64,000 bases of DNA from Verrucomicrobia bacterium LW23 (GTDB lineage Bacteria > Verrucomicrobiota > Verrucomicrobiia > Methylacidiphilales > UBA1321): the NCBI GenBank assembly GCA_003054695.1, contig QAZA01000045.1, positions 941,956 through 1,005,955 of the forward strand, given 5' to 3'. Below the pieces are notes generated by a model. That model saw only the letters and a program-made list of their open reading frames with translations, was not told the DNA's origin and did not search any database. Positions 33,829 through 42,409 of the stretch are shown one piece after another. The position numbers and the translations under genes were made by a program. Each line of letters starts with the position of its first letter. The stretch's first letter is position 1.

Positions 33829-36657
33829 TTACCAGTCCACTTCCTCCTCCTCCAGCGGTTTGGAGGAGGTGGAGCTGGCTTTGCTGGCGGGGGAGGACTT
33901 TTTGGCGGCGGCTGCTGCCTTTGTGGCGGGGGATGCCTTACTGCCCGCAGCGGCTTTGCCGGCGGCCTTTTTGGCAGGGGCTGCTTTGGCTTTGGAGGCG
34001 GGTTTGCCCTCTGCTGCCGCAGAGGAGGCATTGGCAGCCGGGGCGCCTTTGCGGAAGCCGAAACGGCCGCCGCCGGAGGCTACGGGCTTGCCGTCCGCGC
34101 CCAGCTTGGGTTCGCGCTCCTGGAACTTGAATTGCACTTTGTGCTCCGCGTCCAGCACCAGAAACGCCGAGAAGGCGCGGTTGGTGCGGTTGGAGATGAA
34201 CCTGGTGAGCAGATCCGTACTGCCCGTGGAGAGGAGCTTGCGCGCCTGCTCGGGGGCGATGTCCTGCTGCAGCAACGTCTTGGTAATCTTGAACTTACAT
34301 GCGGGTTTGGGCGGCTCGTCGCCGGTTCCTTCCTCGCTGTCGCCGCTGCTTTGAGCCACGCTGTTCTCGCAAATGTAGGCGGCCGCCGCCTCGTACACCT
34401 GGCCGCCGCACACCGGGCATGTGCCGACGGGTTCCTGCTGGGAGAAATCGAGCTTCTCGCCGCTGGCGTTGACGGGCGCGTTGTCAAAAACAAACTCCAC
34501 GGCGCCGTTGTCCATCAGCTTCAGCATAGCCGCAAAGGCGCGGCCCAGGCGGCTTCGGAAGCCCTGCAGCGGGCCGATCGCCTTCTTCTCGATAAGCTCC
34601 TGCGCCTCATGGGGTTCCAGCAGGCGGCCGCCGATAACCTTGCGCATTTGGAAGGCGCCGTCCGCCGTCTGGTAATGGCGCAGCGTTTCCACCATCGGCT
34701 TGCCGTCCGGGCTGGTGAAGGGCAGGGGCTTGGAGCTGACGCCTTCTTCCTCGAAGTTGCGGGCGCGTTCCACCACAAGTCGCGTCAGCTCAACGATTTC
34801 CTTCATAAAGGAATCGCGCGACAGCGAGCCGCTTTCCATCTGCTTCAGCTTGTACTCCCACTCGCCGGTCATCTCCGGCGAGGTAAGGCCGGGGACCTTC
34901 ACCGCATGCAGTAACTCAATGAGGGCAAAGGCTTTAGGCGTCGCCATCAGGTCCCGCCCTTCGCGGCGCAGGTACTCCTCCAGCAGCAGGCCTTCGATAA
35001 TCGCCGCGCGGGTGGCGGGAGTGCCCAGGCCTTTGGCGGCCATGGCTTCGCGCAGTTCTTCGTCCTCCACCAGCTTGCCGGCGCCCTCCATGGCGCTCAG
35101 CAGCGTGGCTTCGTTAAAGTGCGCGGGCGGGCGGGTAACGAGCGCCTTGAGGTCGAGCTTTTTGGTCGTCACGCGCTCGTTGGGCTTGACGGCCACCAGG
35201 GCCGGGCCTCCCTCGCCGGCTTCGGATTTTTGCTCCTCCTTGCCATAGATGGCCTGCCAGCCGGCCTCGCGCATCACCTTGCCTTCCGTCTTGAAGGGCT
35301 CGCCCTCCACTCGGGTAATGCGTGTCGTGATTTCAAACACGGCAGGCGGGAAAAAGACGGCCAGAAAGCGGCGCGCCACCAGCTCGTACACCTTGCGCTC
35401 AATGTCGTCCAGTGTGGACGGCGGCGCCTGCAGCGTGGGGATGATGGCGTGGTGATCGCTCACCTTCGTGTTGTTGAACACGCGTTTGTTGGGGCGGATC
35501 CACCCCTGCTGCAGCGCCTGCGTGGCAAACGGCGCCAGCACGGTGCCCTGCAGCGTGCGCGCCACGTCCTTGGCTACCTGCACATAATCCTCCGGCAGCG
35601 CGCGGCTGTCGGTACGGGGGTAGGTAAGGACTTTATGCTTCTCATACAGCGCCTGGGCTATTTGCAGCGTGCGCTTGGCGCTGAGGCCGAAACGGCCGTT
35701 GGCCTCGCGTTGCAGCGTGGTTAAATCGTACAGCAGGCCGGAGAGCTGGCTGCTGGGCTTTTTCTCCTCCGTAACAATGCCCGGCTTGCCGGTGCATTTG
35801 CGCAGGATGTCCTCGGCGCGGTTCACGTCCCAGAAGCGCTCGGCGCGGCGGTCTTCGTCCTCCACAACGCCAGCCTTGTCGCCGCCGGGGTAGACGGTGC
35901 CGGGCGCGGCCTTGGCGTCGTGTTTACGGAATTTCTCGTCGATCCACCGGCCGGGATATTCCCCCGCCTCGCAGCCAAAGGTGGCGTGCAGCTCCCAGTA
36001 GTCGCGCGGCTTAAAAGCTTTGATCTTCGCATCCCGCTCCACCACAACAGCTAACGTCGGCGTCTGCACGCGGCCCACAGTCGTTTTCTGAAAGCCGCCG
36101 TTGCGGTTGTTAAACGCGGTAAGCGCGCGGGTGCCGTTGATGCCCACCAGCCAGTCGCTCTCGCTGCGGCACATCGCTGCGGTGGCTAGGGGCTCCAGAT
36201 CGCGCCCGGGGCGCAGCTTCTGAAAGCCGTCGCGGATAGCCTGCGGCGTCATGCTCTGCAGCCAGAGGCGCTCGATAGGCTTGCTGACCTTGCTGTACTT
36301 GACGATGTAGCGGAAGATGAGCTCGCCTTCCCGCCCGGCGTCGCACGCGTTAATCACGCTGTCGACGTCGTCGCGTTTCATCAGCTTGCGCAGCAGCTTC
36401 AGCCGCGACTCGGTTTTGGCGATCGGCTTCAGCTCAAACTCGCGCGGGATGACAGGGAGATTCTGGAAGCTCCACTTGCCGCCCGGCAGGCGGTCGAACT
36501 CGCTGGGCTGGCTTAACTCGACGAGGTGGCCGATGGCGGAACTCAGAACGAAGTCGTCGCTCTCATAATAGTCGTCGTTGCGCTTGAAACCGCCCAGTGC
36601 CTTGGCGATGTCGCCCGCGACGCTCGGTTTTTCCGCGATGATGAGTGCCTTGGCCAT
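33829..36657 (-). CDS. topB: DNA topoisomerase III (type IA)
   Basis: The 942-residue enzyme relaxes and decatenates DNA through a 5'-phosphotyrosine. The N-terminal Toprim domain has KALIIAEKPSVAGDIAKAL and the acidic triad in NACDAGREGELIF. The catalytic Tyr is in the KVLTYPRTDSRALP segment (about residue 348). A DxAATRAAIIEGLL-type block, GLGTPATRAAIIEGLL, marks domain I/III. A degenerate zinc ribbon (CPVCGGQVYE) and an extra topoisomerase C-terminal repeat follow. The last 90 residues are an Ala/Lys/Ser-rich basic tail that probably binds DNA. I chose MAKALII at 36657 as the start. Confidence 0.93.
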   Translation of the reverse strand: MAKALIIAEKPSVAGDIAKALGGFKRNDDYYESDDFVLSSAIGHLVELSQPSEFDRLPGGKWSFQNLPVIPREFELKPIAKTESRLKLLRKLMKRDDVDSVINACDAGREGELIFRYIVKYSKVSKPIERLWLQSMTPQAIRDGFQKLRPGRDLEPLATAAMCRSESDWLVGINGTRALTAFNNRNGGFQKTTVGRVQTPTLAVVVERDAKIKAFKPRDYWELHATFGCEAGEYPGRWIDEKFRKHDAKAAPGTVYPGGDKAGVVEDEDRRAERFWDVNRAEDILRKCTGKPGIVTEEKKPSSQLSGLLYDLTTLQREANGRFGLSAKRTLQIAQALYEKHKVLTYPRTDSRALPEDYVQVAKDVARTLQGTVLAPFATQALQQGWIRPNKRVFNNTKVSDHHAIIPTLQAPPSTLDDIERKVYELVARRFLAVFFPPAVFEITTRITRVEGEPFKTEGKVMREAGWQAIYGKEEQKSEAGEGGPALVAVKPNERVTTKKLDLKALVTRPPAHFNEATLLSAMEGAGKLVEDEELREAMAAKGLGTPATRAAIIEGLLLEEYLRREGRDLMATPKAFALIELLHAVKVPGLTSPEMTGEWEYKLKQMESGSLSRDSFMKEIVELTRLVVERARNFEEEGVSSKPLPFTSPDGKPMVETLRHYQTADGAFQMRKVIGGRLLEPHEAQELIEKKAIGPLQGFRSRLGRAFAAMLKLMDNGAVEFVFDNAPVNASGEKLDFSQQEPVGTCPVCGGQVYEAAAAYICENSVAQSSGDSEEGTGDEPPKPACKFKITKTLLQQDIAPEQARKLLSTGSTDLLTRFISNRTNRAFSAFLVLDAEHKVQFKFQEREPKLGADGKPVASGGGRFGFRKGAPAANASSAAAEGKPASKAKAAPAKKAAGKAAAGSKASPATKAAAAAKKSSPASKASSTSSKPLEEEEVDW

Positions 36658-36819
36658 AATGAAAACGTGATATAGAAACTGCAAAAGTAAAGCCTGCCCG
36701 ACCGTTCCGTCTCCACCGTGAAGTGGGCGATTGGCAAACGTAATTACAGGATGAACAGCATTGTGGCGAAGTTTTTTCCTAAAAAAGCGTTGAAAGGCTG
36801 CGGCAGCCGCGTCGTCTGG

Positions 36820-37977
36820 CTACGCGGTTCGCACAAATACTTTGCCGGGGAGTTGTTTGACAAGTTTTTTCATTTCCAGCCTAAACAGCGACGTCGAAAC
36901 TTCGCCCGAGCTCAGCCCCGTCTTCATCACCAGCTCGTCCGCCGGCGTCTCCTCCATGCCCAGCGCGTCGAAAACGGCCGTCTCCCCCGGTGTCAGGTTG
37001 GTGGGGGCGGCGCGCGTTGTCGCCAGTGTGGTGGCGCCCATGCCGCCGGGGGATTCGAGCAGCGGGAGCTCCGGCGTCTCCTCGCGCAGCGTTGGCGCCA
37101 GAAACTCCATGGTGCGAAGGATGTCATCCACATCTTCGACCAAAGCGGCGCCTTCCTTAATAAGAAGATTGCAGCCGCGCGCCTGCGGGTTATCGATGCG
37201 CCCCGGGATGGCCATAACGTGGCGCCCCTGCTCCAGCGCCTGCCGCGCGGTAATCAGCGCCCCGCTGTCCACGCCGGCCTCGACGACCAGCACGCCGTGG
37301 CTCATGCCGCTGACAATGCGGTTGCGGCGCGGAAAGGTCTTCCTGTCCGGCGGATAGCCCAGCGGGAACTCCGAAAGCACGCAGCCGCCGCTGTCTGCAA
37401 TTTTCTTCGCAAGCTCCTCATTCTCCGGTGGATACACGCCGCCCAGCCCGCGCCCCTGCACGGCCCACGTTACCCCGCGCGCCGCCAGTGCGGCGTGATG
37501 CGCCACGGTATCAATACCGCGCGCCAGCCCGCTGATAACCGGAACGCCCGCGTAAGCCAGCTGAAAGCTCAGTTTCTTGGCGCAATCCAGCCCGTAAGTG
37601 CTTGTCTTGCGGCTACCTACAACAGCAAGGCCCCGCTGCCAGCGCGATGGTACGGTGCCCAGTGCGTACAGCACGTGGGGCGGATCATGAATCTCCCGCA
37701 GCGGCGGCGGGAAGTCGTTGTCGCTCAACGCAATAATGCGCACGCCCAGCCGCTTCGCCTCCGCCCGCTCGTCGTCGGGATGCGGCTTGCATGCATCGCG
37801 CCAGTTGTGGATAAGCCGCGCCGTCTGCTCCGCAATGCCGGGGACAAGCATCAGGCGGTGCAGATCCGCCTCCAGCGCGCCGCCCACGGAGCCAAAGAAC
37901 TGCGTCAGCTTACGCACCCGCACCGCACCAATGCCGGGCAGCAGGTTGTAGATAAAGTAAGCTTCAGCATCCGTCAT
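36820..37977 (-). CDS. dprA: DNA-processing protein DprA/Smf
   Basis: This 385-residue protein loads RecA on incoming single-stranded DNA during natural transformation. An N-terminal helix-hairpin-helix/SAM-like part (about 1-65, YNLLPGIGAVRVRKLTQFFG) precedes the Rossmann-like DprA core. The core has LAVVGSRKTSTYG, VISGLARGIDTVAHHAAL, GLGGVYPPENEELA, SEFPLGYPP, FPRRNRIVSGMSHGVLVVEA and the GALITARQALEQGRHVMAIPG region. A C-terminal winged-helix domain (about 320-385, TPADELVMKTGLSSGEVSTSL) completes the typical length. Its presence suggests competence, though no other competence gene is in the window. Confidence 0.95.
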   Translation of the reverse strand: MTDAEAYFIYNLLPGIGAVRVRKLTQFFGSVGGALEADLHRLMLVPGIAEQTARLIHNWRDACKPHPDDERAEAKRLGVRIIALSDNDFPPPLREIHDPPHVLYALGTVPSRWQRGLAVVGSRKTSTYGLDCAKKLSFQLAYAGVPVISGLARGIDTVAHHAALAARGVTWAVQGRGLGGVYPPENEELAKKIADSGGCVLSEFPLGYPPDRKTFPRRNRIVSGMSHGVLVVEAGVDSGALITARQALEQGRHVMAIPGRIDNPQARGCNLLIKEGAALVEDVDDILRTMEFLAPTLREETPELPLLESPGGMGATTLATTRAAPTNLTPGETAVFDALGMEETPADELVMKTGLSSGEVSTSLFRLEMKKLVKQLPGKVFVRTA

Positions 37978-38117
37978 GCGGGGCGATAGTAGGGGAACGA
38001 GGCGCGATCGGCGAGGGGAAATGACCTCGTAGATGTAGTGCCCGGCTTGTATTTACGGATGTGGACCGGGCTAATGAGGAGCTCCTCCCTTTTTCCGAAG
38101 CTTGGTGGCTTTGTGCC

Positions 38118-38196
38118 TTGGTGGTTCATTTCCTTTGCTTCACTCTCGCCTGAAAGGTGCTTCAAGAAAATTGCTTAAGAAATATTAACCACCAAG
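38118..38196. repeat. short decayed inverted repeat (CTTGGTGGTT family)
   Basis: CTTGGTGGTT at about 38118-38127 pairs with AACCACCAAG at about 38187-38196, with TTTGTGCCTTGG-type words adjacent. It looks like a degraded member of the hairpin family seen at 14309 and 21713, lying between dprA and the acetyltransferase gene. Confidence 0.5.
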
Positions 38197-38251
38197 TTCC
38201 TCCGGGTTGCCAGGACACCATGTGTCAGAGGAGAATCAAGAGATCGAGAGA

Positions 38252-38800
38252 CTATTCCTCAAACTCAAACCGCATCATCACCTCCGTCACGTCCTGCCCG
38301 CCAATGCGCGCAGAGAGCGTAAACGCAGGATCCAGCCGCCCGCCCCAGCGCTGGTAGGCGCGGCGCGCGCGGGTGTTGGTATCCAGCACCCACAGGTATG
38401 CGCCGGGGATGCCGCGTTGCGCAAAGTGCTGTCGCGCATAGCTATAGAGCGCGTGCCCAACGCCGGTGCCCCAGTATTTGCGCAGCACGTACACGGCGTA
38501 AATCTCCCCCCACGGCAAGTGGCGACTCTCCCGGGCGGGGCCAAATGAGACAAAGCCCATCGCCGCGCCCTGCCCGTGCGCGGGGCTTGGCTCGCCCTCC
38601 CGTGCCACAAGCAGGTTGCTGCCTTGGTACCCGGCCGCGGTGCCGCCAAAAACCTCGCGCCACTTTACCAGTCGCGTCGCCACGCTCAGGTGGTCCAGAT
38701 AGTCCTGCGGGAGCAGCCCCGCGTAAGCCTCCTGCCACGCCTGCACGTGGATTCGCGCAACCTCGGGCAAGTCCTCCCGGTTGGCGTGGTGTATGTGCAT
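38252..38800 (-). CDS. GNAT-family N-acetyltransferase
   Basis: The 182-residue product has the GNAT fold. IHHANREDLPEVARIHVQAW opens the domain. Strand 4 and the acetyl-CoA loop are seen in EIYAVYVLRKYWGTGVGHALY (the R/K-x-x-G-x-G-x-G/A type, about 101-121), and AYLWVLDTNTRARRAYQRWG is motif B. The acceptor substrate is unknown. It lies 27 bases downstream of the LacI-type regulator gene on the same strand, so the two may form an operon. Confidence 0.88.
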   Translation of the reverse strand: MHIHHANREDLPEVARIHVQAWQEAYAGLLPQDYLDHLSVATRLVKWREVFGGTAAGYQGSNLLVAREGEPSPAHGQGAAMGFVSFGPARESRHLPWGEIYAVYVLRKYWGTGVGHALYSYARQHFAQRGIPGAYLWVLDTNTRARRAYQRWGGRLDPAFTLSARIGGQDVTEVMMRFEFEE

Positions 38801-38827
38801 TATACTTAAAGGGTTGCACGGCTGGGC

Positions 38828-39856
38828 TCATCCCTGCCGGCGCAGCGTTTTGCCCGGGCGCCACACGCTCTCCACCAGCAGGCGCACCGGTACCTCCGGC
38901 ATCCCGCGCTCGCCGCGGTGCAGCATATCGATGAGGAAATCGACCGCCTTACGGCCAATAAGGGTATCGTTTTGATACGCACCGCTCATGTACTCGTCCT
39001 TGCTGGTAATGGCCAGGCACGCAAAGCCCACGTCCTCCGGAATCTTCAGCCCCGCCCGCTCCATCCCGCGCACCGTCTGGTCGAAAGAAACCACCACATC
39101 CGGCTTGTACTGGCGCACCCAGCGCACCATCTGGTCCCAATCCTCCGCCACACCTTTATAGTTCGGAACTACCTCCACCTGAGGGTTTTGCGAATGCCAC
39201 CACATCATCCCTCCAAACCATCCGTGATCCACCTTGCGGTCCCAGTCCTCCGACACACTCAGCCCGATGCGCTTGTACCCCAGCTTCTGTAACTCGCTCA
39301 GCACCAGGTTCATCGTATGGAAATGGTGGTTGGTGATGACATGCAGCGACGGGGGCTGAATGCTGTAGCCAAACGCCAGCACCGAAAGCTCCCCCAGCGT
39401 AAACGCCGGGCACCTGTGCTGCGCAGTGGGCTGCGGCGCCAGCAGCACGCCCTGAATATCCCGAGCGCGAAAGATGCGCTGCAGCTTCTCCGCCGTCATG
39501 CCCGGCTCGCTCAGCCAGAATTCCTCCAGCACATAGCCGCACTCCTCGGCGCGCGCCTTTGCGCCCATAAAGTACTCGCGAAACACCGGGATTTGCAGCA
39601 AGTGGTTCTGCCGCGGCCAGTTATTGATCCACGCAATGGTGGCCTGGTAGCGCGGCGCTGTCTTCGTGCGGCGGTAGGCGCTCAGCGCCGTCAGCATCGG
39701 GTCGTACTTATAGCCCAGCCGCGCGGCCACCTCGCGCACGCGGTCGCGAGTCTCCTGCGGCAGGCGCGGGCTGTTGCGCAGCGCCAGGCTTACGGTGGTG
39801 AAATGCAGCCCCACCTCGGCTGCGATATCGCGAATAGTGACGCGGGAAGAGGACAT
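38828..39856 (-). CDS. LacI-family transcriptional regulator
   Basis: The 342-residue protein has a LacI-type N-terminal helix-turn-helix and hinge (RVTIRDIAAEVGLHFTTVS, ALRNSPRLPQETRDRV, ARLGYKYDPML). A periplasmic-binding-protein-like effector domain follows, with VVVSFDQTVRGMERAGLKIPEDVG and a C-terminal DNDTLIGRKAVDFLIDML-like block (here YQNDTLIGRKAVDFL). It probably senses a sugar or related ligand. I chose MSSSRVTIRD as the start. It is divergent from the pseudopilin cassette with only about 80 bases between, so it may regulate that cassette, itself, or distant sugar genes. Confidence 0.93.
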   Translation of the reverse strand: MSSSRVTIRDIAAEVGLHFTTVSLALRNSPRLPQETRDRVREVAARLGYKYDPMLTALSAYRRTKTAPRYQATIAWINNWPRQNHLLQIPVFREYFMGAKARAEECGYVLEEFWLSEPGMTAEKLQRIFRARDIQGVLLAPQPTAQHRCPAFTLGELSVLAFGYSIQPPSLHVITNHHFHTMNLVLSELQKLGYKRIGLSVSEDWDRKVDHGWFGGMMWWHSQNPQVEVVPNYKGVAEDWDQMVRWVRQYKPDVVVSFDQTVRGMERAGLKIPEDVGFACLAITSKDEYMSGAYQNDTLIGRKAVDFLIDMLHRGERGMPEVPVRLLVESVWRPGKTLRRQG

Positions 39857-39939
39857 GACGCGCCTATTATTCAAATTGTAGACTTACGTTGCAATCAAAT
39901 CCGCTTTAAGCTTCAACGCGCATCACTTATCTTACGTTC

Positions 39940-40437
39940 ATGAACTCGCAGCACTCCACCCAGCCGGGCCGGCCTGTTACCCCCATGCCGCGCCGCAGCC
40001 GCAGCCATAGCGCCAGCGCCGGGTTTACCCTGGTGGAGGTCACCCTCTCCATCGGCCTGCTGAGCTTCTCCCTGCTGGCCCTGATTGGCCTGGTGCCCAG
40101 CGGCCTCGGTGCGCTGCGCGACTCCCTGGACCAAACCACGCGCGCCCAGATCGTCCAGCGCATCTCTAACGACCTGGCGCTCACCGACTTCTCCACGATC
40201 TCCACCGCCCCCATTTACTTTGATCAGGAAGGCCAGACCCTGCGCTCCTCCACCGGCGCCCACTATCGCGTCGACCTCTACGACACCGCGCCAACCCTTC
40301 CCGGCCTCACCGATACCGAGCAGGCCGGCCTGCACTCCCAGCTCAAATGCATCCGCATCGGCATCCAGCGTACCGAAGGCGAGCTGCAAAGCGCAACCAC
40401 GGTTCACTGGTACTCTCTGCAGGTCGCAAAGCGGTAA
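39940..40437 (+). CDS. pseudopilin-like protein, Verru_Chthon cassette protein B
   Basis: The 165-residue product carries a type IV prepilin leader with basic residues, then cleavage-type AG-FTLVEV and a hydrophobic helix (about 28-50). After it, LVPSGLGALRDSLDQTTRAQIVQRISNDL and LTDFSTI match, as I recall it, the B member of the Verrucomicrobia-specific 'Verru_Chthon cassette'. These proteins are presumed to be processed by a prepilin peptidase and assembled at the membrane, but no function is established. It is the first of three prepilin-like genes in a row, divergent from a LacI regulator. The cassette A protein is not upstream. Confidence 0.85.
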   Translation: MNSQHSTQPGRPVTPMPRRSRSHSASAGFTLVEVTLSIGLLSFSLLALIGLVPSGLGALRDSLDQTTRAQIVQRISNDLALTDFSTISTAPIYFDQEGQTLRSSTGAHYRVDLYDTAPTLPGLTDTEQAGLHSQLKCIRIGIQRTEGELQSATTVHWYSLQVAKR

Positions 40438-40458
40438 AAAGCGTTGGTTTGGCACTAA

Positions 40459-40472
40459 CTTTAGCGATAAAG
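40459..40472. repeat. 14-bp palindromic site CTTTA-N4-TAAAG (first of a cluster)
   Basis: CTTTAGCGATAAAG lies 21 bases after the cassette B stop. It is the first of 14 related sites listed in the cluster entry at 40459-51430. Confidence 0.85.
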
Positions 40473-40588
40473 TAATCAGTATTGAACGAACGTGCGCTTC
40501 CGTATGCTGTACCGATCCTGAAGGCAGATCTAAAACCAAGGGGCGGGAATACTGTCAGATTCTGGAGTCTTGCCCGCGTTTGGCGTAG

Positions 40589-40602
40589 CTTTATCGATAA
40601 AG
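40589..40602. repeat. perfect palindrome CTTTATCGATAAAG upstream of cassette C
   Basis: This fully symmetrical member of the site cluster ends 50 bases before the ATG of the cassette C gene. The identical sequence recurs inside tmk at 49623-49636. Confidence 0.85.
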
Positions 40603-40652
40603 GCACCGCAATCTTGCTCGTTTCCCCGATCAACTTCCCAGGACGCAACGCC

Positions 40653-41765
40653 ATGCACCGCGTATCGGCCTTTCCACATCCCGCACCAGCGCGGCCCCCG
40701 TCTATCCGCCGGGGTCTTCGTCGTCCGCAGGCGAGTAAAGCTTTTACGCTGGTGGAAGTACTTACCGCTGTGACACTTCTGCTCGTCATTATGGCGGTAA
40801 CCGCCACCGTGATGGACCAGACCACACGGGCATGGCGCCAAACCAACAGCAAAATCGAAGCATTCCAAAACGCGCGCGCCGTCTTTGATGTCATGACTGC
40901 GCGACTGGCCCCCACCACTCTCAACACGTACCTGGATTACTATGACGCCGCCGGCAATCCCTTCCGCCTCGCCACAAGCCCTGCCTCCTTTACCGCGGCC
41001 CGTTACGGCCGCTACTCGGACCTCCACTTTATCTGCGGCGCGGCTCAAACCCTCGTTAACCCGTTGCCGCCCAACTACTCCCGTGTATCCTCCGGCGCCG
41101 TCTTTTTCGTCGCCCCCACCGGTCTGGCCGCCGATGCGGACCGCCGAGGAACAGGCGGCCTGCTCAACGCCAGCGGCTTCTTCCTTGCCTTCGGCAGCGA
41201 TCGCGGCCACCGCCCCTACTACATCACCACGCCGGAGACGTATCGCTGGCGCCTCATGGAGCTCAGCGTCCCCACCGAGTCGCTCACTGTCTTCGGCACT
41301 TCCACGGGCAACGCGTGGTTTCAGACGCCCGTAAGCGAAGGAAAAGTCCGACCCGTGGCAGACAACGTCATCGCGCTGGTCGTCTGGCCCCGCCTCTCCC
41401 CTGCCGACGATCCGGCCGGAACCGCCCTCTCGACCGATTACACCTACAACTCCCGTACCGCCGCCACATGGTCGGGCTCTGTTCAACCCGTTCAGGCCCA
41501 TCAACTTCCGCCAACACTTCAGGTCACCATGGTTGTCATCGATGAAAGCGCCGCCCGCCGTCTTGCCACCGGTTCCACCCCGCCTCCGCAAATCGACGCC
41601 ATCACCGCCGGCCTCTTCAACGCAAACCCCGCATCCGGCGGCAACCTCGTGCAGCACTATGAGGAAGACCTGCGCACCCTGGAGCAACGTCTGACTGACA
41701 GCCGCATCGCGTACCGCATCTTTTCCTCCACAATCAGCCTGAAGGAGGCGAAATGGACGCCCTAA
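40653..41765 (+). CDS. pseudopilin-like protein, Verru_Chthon cassette protein C
   Basis: The 370-residue product has a basic leader (IRRGLRRPQ), prepilin cleavage-type KAFTLVEV and one membrane helix (about 32-55). The conserved DQTTRAWRQTNSKIEAFQNA and ARAVFDVMTARLAPTTLNTY stretches mark, as I recall it, the C member of the Verru_Chthon cassette. The large exported domain has no known fold. I took ATG 40653, preceded by AGGA at 40640, rather than earlier in-frame starts that would run through the palindromic site at 40589. It overlaps the next gene by 13 bases. Confidence 0.85.
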   Translation: MHRVSAFPHPAPARPPSIRRGLRRPQASKAFTLVEVLTAVTLLLVIMAVTATVMDQTTRAWRQTNSKIEAFQNARAVFDVMTARLAPTTLNTYLDYYDAAGNPFRLATSPASFTAARYGRYSDLHFICGAAQTLVNPLPPNYSRVSSGAVFFVAPTGLAADADRRGTGGLLNASGFFLAFGSDRGHRPYYITTPETYRWRLMELSVPTESLTVFGTSTGNAWFQTPVSEGKVRPVADNVIALVVWPRLSPADDPAGTALSTDYTYNSRTAATWSGSVQPVQAHQLPPTLQVTMVVIDESAARRLATGSTPPPQIDAITAGLFNANPASGGNLVQHYEEDLRTLEQRLTDSRIAYRIFSSTISLKEAKWTP

Positions 41766-42397
41766 CGCCCGTTGTTTGCAGGACTTTAACGATACAGTTT
41801 GTGCCTTCACGACGTTTGCGAGCCGCATTCTCACTCGTCGAGCTCATTCTTGTCCTCGCGCTTATCTCGATCCTCGTCACCCTCTCCATCCCGTTGATGC
41901 ACAACATCACGCGGGGCAACTCCTTAACCCGGGCCGGCCAGACAGTCGGCGACCAGCTTGCCCTCGCACGACAGGAAGCCGCCGGGCGAAACCGCCCCGT
42001 ACAAGTGCGCTTCATCAAATTCCCCACGGGCGCAACGGGTTACAGGGGGATGCAGCTCTGGGCTCCCTCTCCCACCAACATCACCGTATTCGCCCCGATC
42101 AGCCGCATCGCCATACTTCCCGAGGGTGTCGTCCTCGCCAGGACATCCCAGCTCTCCCCGCTGCTAACCAGTGCCTCCGTGGTGGATAAAAGCGAGACGT
42201 TCCCCGGAATCGGCCCCGTAACCTACTGCGCCTTCCGCTTTCGCCCCGGCGGCTCCACGGATCTCGCGTTCTCCTCCGTAAACAATTTTGTTACAGTGGT
42301 TTACGCCAAGGATGAAGCAGCCGAAACGCCTCCCGCCAACTACTTTGCTGTCCAGGTCGATCCCGTCAACGGCCGCACTCGCCTCTTTCAGCCCTGA
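41753..42397 (+). CDS. pseudopilin-like protein, Verru_Chthon cassette protein D
   Basis: The 214-residue product has the leader VPSRRLRA, cleavage-type AFSLVEL and a membrane helix, then ITRGNSLTRAGQTVGDQLALARQEAAGRNRPVQVRF, which matches my recollection of the D member of the cassette. ATG 41753 is supported by a strong AAGGAGG five bases upstream, inside the end of the C gene, so the two are translationally coupled. A one-mismatch copy of the palindromic site (41784-41797) lies in the leader-coding part. A GTG at 41801 would also give a prepilin leader. Confidence 0.87.
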   Translation: MDALTPVVCRTLTIQFVPSRRLRAAFSLVELILVLALISILVTLSIPLMHNITRGNSLTRAGQTVGDQLALARQEAAGRNRPVQVRFIKFPTGATGYRGMQLWAPSPTNITVFAPISRIAILPEGVVLARTSQLSPLLTSASVVDKSETFPGIGPVTYCAFRFRPGGSTDLAFSSVNNFVTVVYAKDEAAETPPANYFAVQVDPVNGRTRLFQP

Positions 42398-42409
42398 GCT
42401 CCGCTTTAC

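Noticed and set aside
36770-36800. TTTTTTCCTAAAAAA as a terminator for dprA
   Set aside because: The A/T stem is too short and weak, with no GC-rich stem placed correctly before a T-run on the minus strand.
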